DNA of 64,000 nt from Bugula neritina (taxonomy: Eukaryota; Bryozoa; Gymnolaemata; Cheilostomatida; Bugulidae): contig OZ037765.1 in the NCBI GenBank assembly GCA_964035545.1, positions 20,027,995-20,091,994 on the forward strand, given 5' to 3'. Of the stretch, positions 12,046 through 23,900 are shown piece by piece (within the stretch, counting starts at the first letter, position 1; every line of letters begins with the position of its first letter). Below the pieces are notes generated by a model. It had not been told where the DNA came from, made no database searches, and worked only from the letters and a program-made list of their open reading frames with translations. The position numbers and the translations under genes were made by a program.

Positions 12046-14164
12046 CTGACTAGAAGCTTATGTCACGAAGACAAGCAGTGGATTCCCGTCTATAAGCATT
12101 AGGCCAGTCACCTAATTAACAGAGAATTGAAGACAGAAAGTATTACAAAACTTGTAAGCCACCCTATGTTTTTTTAACATGCAGATGGAGTCAAACACAT
12201 TACATATCGCAGCTGACTCAGGTTGAGGCAGAGTGATGTCTATGTAGTACATGTCTAAAACACAAACCACTTGCTCAAGAGCCAAACAGTTGTAGTATCT
12301 ATTGCATGTTCATTCAAAAATATAGATAAATGAAAAAAATTGTTATGAACTTTGTAAATCATTATCACCATTACTCTTAAGATGCATTTATGCTTTCATG
12401 CAGTACAGCTCAGTCGGTACTGCTTCATAAAATTCTTTTTAAAACTAATATTTTGGCTTGTTTAAAATATTATTATAGAAATGTTTATATAAAAAATTTC
12501 AGCATTCAGCACTGTTTTATATTGCTGAGAAGTAAGAGGTTTATAAAATCTGTTTACATAAATATATGTGCATTAGAAAGATAAATCAAACGTTATTGGA
12601 GGCCAAAGGCATCATTAAAACGCATTCTTTAATGTCTAATAGTCTTTAAATAATATACTTTTTTAAAAGTGTTGCTTTCTTATGTTGCAAAATAAATTGT
12701 ATATAATTTCAATAATCATCTAAAAAACTGTTTATAGACATCACGAAATTTCTACAGTCAGAAATAATTTAACAGTACACAAGCTTCAGTTTTTTTGGCC
12801 GCTATCTTGAATGTACAGAATTAATATGAAGTAAGAAGGAATGTTGCACTTTGAATACAAAAAGCTGGTAACTTCTAGTAGCAAAAATCTCTGCCTATTA
12901 AAACTAGCACGTAATTAGTAAATGTTCTTTAGCATTTGAGATTTGAATGCAAACTGGACCTAATTATGTTCATATAGATAACTCAAAATTAGACTAGGTA
13001 AGCTGTTTAACTAAATTTTAAGCGGTTCAAAGCTTGCTATGTTAGAATTATATTCTCTTTTTTACAGATAAATGTGTAAACAGCTCCTATTTATTCCATT
13101 TTCTGTCTGTTGATTGGATAAGTACTTTTTGGCTGCAAATTGTGTTATATATTTTTAACATTCTTCTTTTGCCAACTTCCTCCTTAGATTTACACTCAAT
13201 ACTTATATAAATACTAATTAATAACATCAACACACAGAGCATGTACCAATTAACTGCACATTACATAACATTCATGTTTCTTGAATAGTAATTTACCAAC
13301 TAGAGACTTGGCATAATTATAGCTCCTCATAATTGATATAATGTCATGATACTATATTGTCTTTTACAAAAACGGCAGCATAATTTAAATATAAGCAAAG
13401 AATACATTATTAAAATTATAAAACTATTATTCTAAACCTGACAATTATGCTTGTGAATTATTCACTCAGTAAAAAAGTTAGAAAAGTGTGATCTTAGGTA
13501 AACTTTGTAAGACTAAACGTCTACATAAAAGACTGGCAGTTGAGATGAATTAAAATTTAATATAATAATTATATAGTAATACAACAATCGCGCTAGATAT
13601 AAAAATTATGGTAGCTAGACCCTTCTAATGGCTAATATTTTCAGTAAATTCTAATGAAAAAAGTTATTTAATTACACTATAGCAATTATTGTTTATTTTG
13701 TAGTTATGTGTTCAAAATTTCATTCTTAAGTATCAATGACCATCAACTCAAATGATATGAATTATAAATTGAAAGAAATGAAATTCATGTTTATCGTGTT
13801 TATGAAAATTATGAAGGTACTACAAACTTTAATTTTTACAAATTTTTACAAATTTTTCACAAATTTTTATAGTCATCTATATTTTTTTAAGACTGTTTGG
13901 CCATTTAACAATTAATGGCTTGTGTTTTAAGCATGCAGCACATAATAAATATCACTCTTGCTCCACTTTGGTCAGTTGTGCTATGTAATCTGTTTAACCA
14001 CCTATCCATTAGCATGGATCTTTAAATTACATAATCTTAGCTTACTAAAATACCATATGGTGGTTTACAAGCTGTGTAATGCATTTCATCATCAACTCTA
14101 CATTAAAGTAATTGTTTTCTTAATGATAGGAATCCACATACTGCTTGTCATCTTGACCATTAGG
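12046..14164. other. Intergenic region between divergent esterases A and B
   Basis: No gene is seen. The part from about 13060 to 14165 is a diverged copy of 26040-27465 upstream of gene C (for example CCATATGGTGGTTTACAAGC and GATAGGAATCCACAT in both), so it belongs to the B/C duplication. A small run of AATTTTTACA units lies near 13830-13865. Confidence 0.6.
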
Positions 14165-14287
14165 TTTTAGTCAAACTATTCAAATATAGAATGATAAGAT
14201 AAAAGAAATGCTACCTTAACTCATATAGCATCCCCGTCATTTAATAACAAATATAGGGGCTCATAGGTTACTTTTCATAAGAACATT
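14165..14287 (+). promoter_or_regulatory. Conserved esterase promoter block, gene B
   Basis: This is the same block as upstream of A, C and D, with TGATAAGATAA at about 14192-14203, the CATATAG motif about 65 bases before the ATG and CATAAGAACATT just before it. It differs slightly (CATCCCCGTCATT), in line with weaker constraint on a dead gene. Confidence 0.65.
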
Positions 14288-16154
14288 ATGATCAAGTTGC
14301 TGTTGCTGTTTGTGCTGACTACCATAATATCACCCAGTATCTCTGCTGACCCTGTGGTTACATTAAGTCATGGTGGCAAACTTCGTGGTAAACAGTTTAA
14401 ATATGGCTATGTTCCTGTTGACTTGTTTCTGGGTAAGTGTCATTATTTTTACTAAACTTTCAACTTAACAATTTTTGAACTATTAAAAATTTGAAATGCG
14501 CTTCATAATATTATTTTATCTTGACACACAATATACATTGTGTGCTTTGAGAATAGAGTTTATACCAACATCTAAGTTTATAACTGCATAAGTAATGCAC
14601 TATATTTTTAAAATATAAACCATATCTCAATGGCTTTTATAGTTAATCTCTCTTTTAGTGAAAAAATATAGTTTTTGATAAGCATAATATGTAACTTGCT
14701 GTAAACAAGCCAGGAGAAAGTTTTTATAATTCAACATTTGCCATAAAACTAAAATTGGGCAAGACCATTACACAGAGTTGAGTAGTTCACTACACTATTA
14801 TGATACAAGAGGAACTATGTGAATGAGCTTTTTAGTGACGTAACATTTGCTGGAGTTGTTTCATCTCACTACTCAATATTGAACTAATGCTTACAGGTGT
14901 GAGATATGCTGCTCCTCCAGTTGGTAGTCTGAGATTCAAGAGACCAGCACCAGTGGATGTCGGACAGGAGTTAGAAATGCAACTTCTGTAGGCCAGCCCT
15001 GTGCACAAAGAGATCCTTTATGTATGAACCTCTTTTTCATATGATATATGCAGCTATTTGGTTACATTGTATTATTTATAATGCACATATTTAGTTTGCT
15101 ACTTTATATAATGCAAAATGTTGAAACAATATTTTAATACTCATCTTTGATTAATTGTATATTTATTTGCAGTTGGGGCATCAAGTGAAAACGAAGACTG
15201 CCTGTTCTTAGACATTACTGTCCCTGGAGGTGTTGATGTAAATAAGAAGATGCCTGTCATGGTTTGGATATATGGTGGTGGTTATACTACTGGGTCAAAG
15301 AATGGTTACTTAGGAGCCACTTTAGCTGTTAAGGGTGATGTCATAGTAGTGACTATTAATTACAGGCTGGCTATGCTTGGGTTTCTCTATGATGGTCCAG
15401 GTAAGAGAGTCTCTTGTCTAACAAAAGCTATGATTCTAATTTTAAGCTATTCTCTTCATAAGCCTAGTCATCCGTCTATCACAACTTCCAAGTCATAACC
15501 ATATTTTAGGTACTGGAAACTTTGGTTTGTGGGATCAAAGAGCTGCTATAATGTGGGTAAAAGAAAATATTGACAAGTTTGGTGGAGATCCAGAACTCAT
15601 TACCATATTTGGAGAATCTGCAGGAGCTGGAAGTGTTTCAGCTCAGATGATGGGTCGTCATAATGGCGGACTATTTCAAAGAGCTATTCAAGAGGTGTGC
15701 ACATTATTATTTGCTAATAAAAAGCCTATTACTTTTGAACTTTTAAACATGGTGTGGCTAGGGTCTGAAATGCTTAAAAATTATTAAAATACATTGAAAC
15801 ATTGAGCAAGTATCGCGCACTACAATCGTATAATTTTTGTGACGAGCAGGGTTTAGACTGCAGTGATGCTCAACCTGCGGCCTTTTGACTTTTGGCGGCC
15901 TTTTGGGCTGGTAAATGTGGCCTTTTGGCCTCTTGTTGAAAATAAAAATTTTGTTCAGTTTCAATCCTTGTTGAATTTTGCTTTTTAATAAGGCAGTCAA
16001 GATTGCTATCAATCTGGAATTCCTAAGTTTACTATTATATGAAAAATCTGGATAAATGTGATGACAAAGGGAATCACCATTTTTCTTCCTCATTATGCTT
16101 GATTGATAATTAGCTGACTATTAGCATTAGTCAATTAGCAACCAAACTGTCAGC

Positions 16155-18215
16155 ATGAGCAAACGAGCGAGAACTGTAGAGCAGGAGACTAGGCAGTTCA
16201 ATGATGCTTGAACAGTAGAATTCCTGATGGTACCTCTGCCTGCAAGCGGGATGCTTTGCCTTAAATGCAACACCACAGTAAAAACTATGAAACGATCGAA
16301 TGCCAAGTCTCACTATGAGATGAAACATGGCCAAACTTATAATCAAATGAATCCAGAGTTTAGGAAAGAAAGAGTTGCCTCTTTGATAACTAGTCGTCAG
16401 AGACAACAATCAATGATGAGAGGGCCGACAGATGACAACAAGAAAGCACTGCTAGTTGGTTCAAAGATAACGTACCTCATAAACAAAAAAGGCAAGTTTT
16501 GTAAACTAAGTTTTAATTTTTAGATTCACATGCATTTCATTACAGTATATTTCTCAGCAAATTCAATTTTAATTCAAACCATGTGTAGTGTTGAGTTTAC
16601 CCTGTGGTCCCTGTGGTGTAATGGTTAGCACACTGGCTTGCAAGCCAGAGGTCTCGGGTTTGATTCCCAGGAGAGGACAATTATTTTTCACCATGTATCT
16701 AAGTTTATACTTATAAGACTCATTCTCTATTTCCCAGATAAACCGTTCATGGATGGTCAAATTATCAAGGAATGCATTGAAATTGCAGCTGACACTATGT
16801 GTGATAATGAGCAAGTTAAGCAGGTTTTTCAGAAAATCTCCCTGTCTCGACCCACAATAACACGTCGAACTGAGCAGTTGAGTGCAAATATCCAGGCTCA
16901 GTTGGCAGACAGGATGAAGGAATTCTTAGCTTACTCCATAGCACTTAATGAGTCAACTAATAAAGTGGACACAGCACAGCCGTCAATATTTATTAGAGGC
17001 GTAGACAAGAATCTCATTGTCACTGAGGATCTCTTAGCTTTACGAAGCATGAAGAGCACCACTACGGGTAAAGATGTTTACAATGAAGTCATGGCCACCA
17101 TAGAGACTAAAAATTTGGCTCTCGACAAACTCAGTGCTATTGTAACAGATGGGGCACCATCTATGAATGGTGTGAGGAATGGCTTCACCACCTTGCTACT
17201 TAACAAAATAAGAGAGGAGAAAATCAATCTTCTGCCTCTTGCATTCCATTGCATTATCCATCAGGAGAATCTTGCAGCTAAGACTCTCACGATGGACAAC
17301 GTTCTTCAGGTTGTGAAAGAAACTGTAAACTACATCAGATCAAGAGGTCTGAAACATCGACAATTTCGACAATTTCTTGATGAATTACAAGCAGAGTACG
17401 AAGATATTCTGTACTTTGCAGAGGTGCGATGGTTGTCAAAGAGAAAAATGATAAAAAGAGCATACAAGCTTCAAACAGAGATTCTTAACTTTTGTGAAAG
17501 TCATGGTAGCGAGCTACCTGAGTTCAGAGATTCAGAATTTTTGAATGACTTTGCATTCCTTGTTGCCATACTCACTCATCTCAATGAACTAATTACAAAA
17601 CTGCAAGGCAAGGACAAGCTAATATCTGACCTGTATCACTATGTGGGTGGATTTGACGGAATGTTGGAGCTTTGGATAGAGGAATTTGATAAATATTACG
17701 TTGACCGAGAGAGCTTTCCAACACTGGCAGGACGTCCTGGACTTGAAGAGAATTTTATAGTTATTAATCGTAATAAAACTATTTTATCAGAACTGAAAGG
17801 TGAGTTTGAGAATAGATTCATGGACTTCAAAAATATCAAGGACAATATCTCTGCTTTTTCAGCAATACTCCAAGTCAACGTACCTCGTCACTTGCAAATT
17901 GAGGTCATTCAACTGAAAAATAATCTGGTTTATGCTCCTCTCTTCGCACCTGACCAAGACCTGCTCAAAGCATACCAAAGCCTACCTTCAACCTACTACC
18001 CAAGGATCAAGAGTTTTGCTGCCAGATTTCTCAGCATGTTTGCTAGCACATATCGATGTGAGCAGCTATTCTCTCGAATGGGGTATGCCAAAAGCAAATT
18101 TAGATCGAGGCTAATGGACTCCCATCTGGCTGATCTCCTTCACATATCGGCATCGGACATTGAGCCAGATTATCAAAACATATTAAGCTCTGTTCAGTGC
18201 CAGCCTTCTCATTAA
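16155..18215 (+). pseudogene. hAT transposase (ZBED5/GTF2IRD2-like), inactivated
   Basis: The likely start is ATG 16155. Eighteen codons later, TGA (16209-16211) interrupts the frame, which then continues. The N-terminal part has a zinc-finger-like CLKCNTT...KSHYEMKH. The body (about 16738-18215) aligns by eye with hAT transposases. VTDGAPSMNG carries the second catalytic Asp, and the C-terminal RCEQLFSRM carries the catalytic Glu within the dimerisation region. The first catalytic motif, usually LDEST, reads LNEST, so the metal-binding Asp is lost. A segment of about 240 bp between roughly 16494 and 16737 breaks the ORF. It is either an intron (its donor would be GC) or an insertion, and it contains a tRNA-like sequence. 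The stop and the D-to-N change suggest a dead copy. Confidence 0.85.
16607..16679 (+). repeat. tRNA-like sequence (tRNA pseudogene or SINE head)
   Basis: The A box TGGTGTAATGG matches the pol III consensus, and the B box GGTTTGATTCC has one mismatch. CTGGC...GCCAG forms an anticodon stem, but the loop has only six bases (TTGCAA), and the acceptor stem has mismatches. A TGC anticodon would be read as Ala. It lies in the segment interrupting the hAT transposase. Confidence 0.6.
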
Positions 18216-21146
18216 TGTACAAAAATATGCTTACTGTCCTGAACAAATCAGGTTATTTTCCTGGATTTATTTTTCATAACAAATAAATGCATCTCAAATG
18301 CGAAAATAGTCTCTCATTAATAATATGTGGGGGGGGTTTGAAAGGGGAATTGACACTAAACTTTCTAGTGGCCTTTTTGGTGGCTGAAATTTTTTTTACG
18401 GCCTTTTCCTAAAAAAGGTTGAGCACCCTTAGAGTCTATTTCAGAGCTTTCTAACACCCATGCATTTTTGCCTTCTAGCTGTTTATGAGCACAAAAGCCT
18501 GCTAATCCACCGATCAATTATTCTAGTTGCTAGCATATTACATGCACCATTCTGCTTTTCATAAAACATGGTGCCTGACCTTACTGTTTATAAGTACCTA
18601 CATAATATTTATTTAAGCAGTGACTGCATGTAGCTAATACGAACATAAACTAACGATTTTAAAACTAACAGTAAAAGTTGACTCATCAACCAGTTGAATC
18701 AGAGTGGCTGAGGCATAGCAGTATTTTTAGTACTTTTCAACTCAAATAAATTTGCTATATGATAATACTAGCTAAGCTTTTTTTCAATGTTAGTAGCCTG
18801 TGGCACTTAAGATTTTTAATTAATTTATAGTCAGGATCTCTGTACACAGATTGGGGCTGGTTTAATTCAGAAAACGAACTTTTTAAAATCAGAGAATCCA
18901 TAAGAAATCAGCACAACTGTTCAAAAGATGAGTCTATCTACAAGTGTTTAGAGAATAAAAGCGTAGATGCGTTACTGTCAACTGTGGTTACAGACAACCC
19001 ATTAGTAAGTCACTGGCATCCAGTTCCAGATGACGATTTCCTTCTAGGTTATGCACCACAAGAGGTCTACAATGCAACTAAGCGGTAGGTATATCTAGAA
19101 TCGGTTGTTTTATATTAACAAGCAAGACATTATGCATATAGTAATAGTAGCAACTTGCCAAAACTGTTCATAACAGTATTGACTATCTACTTTTCATGGT
19201 TACTAGGTTTGACTTGCTTGCTGGTGTCAATAAAGATGAAGGTTCCACTACAGTAATTGGATACATTGGCATGTTAAACATGTCAGACCCTGAAGCTGGT
19301 GTAAGCATCGAGCTTGCTTTCAAGGTCCTAGAGCTATATTGTGAAATTATGACACCACTGTCTGTCCAGCTGTGTGCAAAGTTTTTATTTGACACATATG
19401 AGCTAGATAAGCTGAGCAACGATATAGAAAGAGGTCACAGAATTGGCGAATTTTTTGGTATGTTCTCTATAATTTCTCAACATTCTGCTTGCTTTGATTG
19501 CTTTGAATGAATTGTATACTTTAAGTGATTGCTCCTATCTCACATTAGTTTTGCAGTTTTTATGCAAGCTTATTAATTTTATTATGCAATTTAGTATTTA
19601 AATGGCATCTTAATACAATACTTTACTTTTTCAAGAGGCAACACAATATCAAAGCTTGCAATGCTTTTTTAGCAAAGTATACATATGTTTATTGCAGGAG
19701 AAGTATCATTCAATGCTGACACTTTCCGGCAGCTCATAGAGCATAGCACTGGTGCTAAGTCTACATATGCTTACTACTTCACTGAAGCTAAACAAGTAAA
19801 TTACACGTTTTTGCCAGTGCCTTCTTGGGTTGGGGAAAAATCAAACCATGGAGATGAACTTCCATTCGTGTTTGGCTCTCCATACAGCAAGGAAAATTCT
19901 TTGGAAAAAGGTAATAAAAATAGTTTTTCCCATTTAAACATTAACTTTAAATATAGAAAAATTTTCTTATAGGATAAGATTTTTTAAACTTTTCATCAGT
20001 CAGGTTGGTAGTTTATTAATTGAGAATCTAATGCGTAAATAAATTTTCAGAATTCTATAACAAAGCTTGCTATTTATTTTTTTCATTTTTATGTTATGTA
20101 AAAACTCACACAAGTTTATAGTCACTAAGCCTATGAGAATCCCTTATGGAGAAAATTTTCTCAAATTGGGCAAAACACTTCAGATAGATGACTGCATGAA
20201 TGCTCTTCCTAACATCGCCAATGGCCTTTGTTGAAGTTCAATCCCTAGACCACAGCTGCTCCCTAAAACTAATACATAATAAATATATGACTATTTTTAT
20301 TATATTCATTACACTGCAAAAAAGCATTTACACTGCAAAAACTTATCTTCTAATTTCAGTTTACTTTGGAGATAATGTCCCAGCCGATGCTCGGTTGTGG
20401 TTGAATTTTTTCAAAGGGCTCACAGACAAAGACAAGCCTCTATCTGATGTGATGATAAGAACTTGGACTAACTTTGCTAAATCTGGGTACTGATTATTGT
20501 AATATAATAATTTATTTAATGTTTTAAATTGCTATTCAGATAATTATCATTATCGTTATACAAACTGATTAGCTGTCCTCACTTTTCTATCTGTAAAAGA
20601 AAACTAAAATAATTTTTACCTAGTTTTCAGGTGAGACTACATGATCTTGTAATTTTATTGACAACTATTTGACTATGCTTCTAGAAATCCTAACTTACCA
20701 GTACCACTTCCAGTTGGTACGCCAACATGGCCACTGTTTAACGTCAGCGCTGACACAGTTATGAAATTCAACAGTGCTGGACTCAAAGTAATAGCAACTC
20801 CTGAAAAAGATAGACTCCTCAACTTGACTGAAACACTGTTTGCGGCAAGAACTGTTCAAGTCAATGCTGACAAAGCTCCTGGTATGTTTATTGTCTAGTA
20901 CTTACGACATTATAAATGTTTGTTTCATAAATTTAACAAAATTTATGTCGAGTTTTTTTTAAATTCAAATTTGACTACATGCAGTTTTTCTTTATAAAAA
21001 GTGTCATTAAAAACACTCATTATGTACCACTTCTTTACTTTTTTAATATTTTTGCATTATTAAAATAATCTTCAGGTAAACATTTTGCTTAAAACAGAAT
21101 TAATATAATTGAGTTATTCATAAATTTTATTAGACTTTAGCAAGAA

Positions 21147-21310
21147 GTAGGTGCAGTAATTGAGAACATGATAAAATCCTGTATTCTAGATTAAAAATGT
21201 AGCAAAAAAGTTATTTTTTATCAAGAATTTTAACTCTAGCCCCTAAGCCAAAGCTTAATAATAAAATTTAAGAACTTTGGCTATCTCATTTTCACCACTA
21301 CTGCTCCTAA
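21147..21310. repeat. Dispersed GTAGGTGCAG repeat, copy 2
   Basis: GTAGGTGCAGTAATTGAG, TATTCTAGATTAAAAATG and AGAACTTTGGCTATCTC align with the copy near 27147. It lies in intron 9 of gene B. Confidence 0.45.
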
Positions 21311-21403
21311 GTTTTTGGCAAGCTACTTTTAAACTTATGAAGCAAAGACTATTGGAAAGCAAATAGAGAGTTTTTAATAAACGGATGCAATTGGTGCTAA
21401 CTT

Positions 21404-23900
21404 TTGAAATTAAGTTTGATATTAAAGATTGGTTTTTTCATATACTTTTAGTCGCTTGTACTACGGCAAAAAAACCTGTCACCAATGAAAATGTCGTTGG
21501 GTAGACACTTGTGGCAGGAGGACTAGACAGGTGGCTGATGTCTTCATAAGTGACCGCTTTCAGACACTTTAAATTTGCCTTTTAGCTATTCCAGTGTTAT
21601 TTTTTCTATTAAATCACCAGTTGATACAATAAACTATGCTAATGATTATGCTCATATTTGAAATTTCAGTAAAAGCCAAACTGTGTGTATATGACAAGGT
21701 ACACACTATAGTAGCATCTCTAATATTGAAAATCATGCTCATTTAAGTGCTCTGATTTGGCAGTTAAAAGTTATTCGTTGCTTTTAAAACTTTGCTGTTG
21801 GAAAATTTATTGTAGCAAGACTGCACCAACAGTATATTGAACAACATGCAGAGTCAATTTAGTGATAACTCTAATACCAGTGAGCTAAGCTGTAAATCTT
21901 CTCCAGTGCAGCATTTTATGGTGTGTATATAAGACTGGCACAACTAAAACCAGCTATTAATTTCAAAGTACATGAACGTAGCATAAACTTTCAAAAACCA
22001 ATTAGCTGGTGTAGTAGCTGGGCAAACTAATTTTGCAATTTCTAGTAGTAAACTGGCTATTCTCCTAGTTGCGTTTGCAATTAGCATCTCCGCTAGGGGA
22101 GATTGCAATTGTCATCTCCACTAGAAGAGACTGCAATTGCCATCTCTCCTAGGATGATTTGGCATAATTACTAGAAGAATTGCTAATCCAACTAGGGGAA
22201 ATTGCAATTGTCATCTCCCCTAAACCGATTTGGCATAATTACTAGGAGAATTGCTAATCCAACTAGGAAAGATTTCGATTGGCATCACCACCTGGGGAGA
22301 TTGCAATTGGCATCACCAAAGAGTTGAAAGGTCAACAGCTATAAATTAAACATGACAGCTAGCATTAACAAATGATTTTTTGCAAGATTATTGAAAAAAG
22401 AAAATTTTTAAATTTTTTCTAGAACTGCTAATCCTTGTGCTTATGCCTAAATATTAATCTCAAAGAAAATAAAACTCGTACTAGCGATAGTTTTTACACA
22501 AACCTTAAACTTCTACTGATTTCATGTGCTTGTTTTATATATCATGGAGACTACACCTGACTCGTCTGGGAGGAGACAACTTCAAAATACAAATGCTCCT
22601 AGAGGGACTTGGGAGAATTCTTTATTGGTGCTAACTTTTGAAATTAAGTTTGACATTAAAGATTGGTTTTTTCACATACTTTTAGTCACTCGTACTACGG
22701 CAAAGAAATTCTAGTCACCAATAAAAATGTCTTTGGGTAAGCACCTGTGGCATGAGAGCTAGACAGATGGCTGTCACAACCGGATGAAGTCATCATAACT
22801 GGCAGCTTTCAGACACTTTAAAATTGCCTTATTAGCTATTCCAGCGTTTCTTTTTCTATTAAGTCATCAGTTGATACAATAAACTCTGCCAGTGATATAC
22901 AACAAATTATGCTAATGATTATGCTCATACTTGAAATTTTGATAAGAGCCAAACTGTGTGTATATGACAATGTACACACTATAGTAGCATCTCTAATGGT
23001 TAAAATCATGCTCATTTAAGTGCTTTGATTTGACAGTTGAAAGTTATTCGTTGCTTTTAAAACTTTGCTGTTGGAAAATTTATTTCCGCGTTAATGTGTT
23101 GTAGCAAGACTGCACCAACAGTCTATTGAACAACATGCAGTCAATTTAGTGATAACTCTAATACCTATATCTTTCTATGCTCTTAAATGGAACATCAAAA
23201 ATAATAAACATAGTACGCAGTGAGCTAAGCTGTAAATCTTCTCCAGTGCAGCATTTTATGGTGCGTATATAATACTGGCACAACTAGAACCAGCTATTAA
23301 TTTCAAAGTACATGAACATAGCATAAACTTTCAAAAACCAATTAGCTGGTGTAGTAGCTGGGCAAACTAATTTTGCAATTTCTAGTAGTAAACTGGCTAT
23401 TCTCCTAGTTGCGTTTGCAATTAGCATCTCCGCTAGGGGAGATTGCAATTGTCATCTCCACTAGAAGAGACTGCAATTGCCATCTCTCCTAGGATGATTT
23501 GGCATAATTACTAGAAGAATTGCTAATCCAACTAGGGGAAATTGCAATTGTCATCAGTTGATACAATAAACTATGCCAGTGATATACAACAAATTATGCT
23601 AATGATTATGCTCATACTTGAAATTTCGATAGCCAAGCTGCGTGTTTATGACAAGGTACATACTATAGTAGCATCTCTAATGGTTAAAATCATGCTCATT
23701 TAAATGCTCTAATTTTGCAGCTAAAAGTTATTCATTGTGCTTAAAACTTTGCTGTTGGAAAATTATTTCCGCACGAATATGTTGTAGCAAGAATACACCA
23801 ATGGCCTATTGAACAACAAGCAGTCAATTTAGTGATAATTCTAATACCTATATCTTTTTGTGCTCTAAAGTGGAACATACATTTAAATAGTTATACAGAA
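21404..23900. repeat. Tandem copies of the esterase last exon and 3' flank
   Basis: About 21404-22337 and 22628-23560 are two near-identical direct copies, and 23553-23900 is a third, partial one. The first contains the real last exon of B. The second contains a copy of it (22687-22742 region), but this has an in-frame TAG (AAGAAATTCTAG) and GGGTAAG where the first has the stop GGGTAG. The same 3' sequence occurs once behind gene C (32337-33030). Confidence 0.75.
22075..22320. repeat. Minisatellite of GATTGCAATTGKCATC units
   Basis: Six or so degenerate units of roughly 35-45 bases contain ATTGCAATTGTCATCTCC and CTAGGGGAGA, alternating with GATTTGGCATAATTACTAG. The same array, cut short, recurs at about 23400-23555 in the second tandem copy. 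The core ATTGCAAT is itself palindromic. Confidence 0.65.

Larger units (their letters stand above)
15861..18431 (+). mobile_element. hAT DNA transposon in intron 4 of esterase B
   Basis: The left end CAGTGATGCTCAACC and right end GGTTGAGCACCCTTA form imperfect 15-bp inverted repeats of hAT type. Both subterminal regions carry GGCCTTTT motifs. An 8-bp target duplication is not clean: TTAGACTG on the left and TTAGAGTC on the right agree at 6 of 8 if the element ends at 18427. It encloses a transposase gene of the ZBED5/GTF2IRD2-like group. Confidence 0.8.
14288..21504 (+). pseudogene. Carboxylesterase/cholinesterase-like gene B, frameshifted in exon 2
   Basis: Ten exons match the other copies: 14288-14432, 14897-15021, 15173-15400, 15510-15694, 18831-19084, 19207-19457, 19698-19910, 20360-20486, 20685-20881 and 21452-21504. 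Exon 2 is 125 bases where the others have 126. GATGTCTGGACAGG in C/D-type genes is GATGTCGGACAGG here, a one-base deletion at about 14961-14962 that runs into TAG within ten codons. All other exons stay open and keep GESAG, NKDEG and NHGDE, so inactivation is recent, or the deletion is an allele or an assembly error. Intron 4 carries a 2.6-kb hAT element (15861-18431). The last exon is of the C type, ending NENVVG. Confidence 0.85.

Noticed and set aside
16607-16679. Functional tRNA-Ala (TGC)
   Set aside because: The anticodon loop has six bases, the acceptor stem has mismatches and the B box deviates; a pseudogene or SINE head is more likely.
20882-20898. Read-through end of exon 9 (APGMFIV stop) as the esterase C-terminus
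   Set aside because: A GT donor lies at the same place in all copies, and a conserved 53-base last exon with matching phase follows in each gene.
22687-22742. Second copy of the terminal exon as part of a real alternative transcript
   Set aside because: It has an in-frame TAG and a changed stop region; I treat it as a duplicated relic unless RNA shows use.
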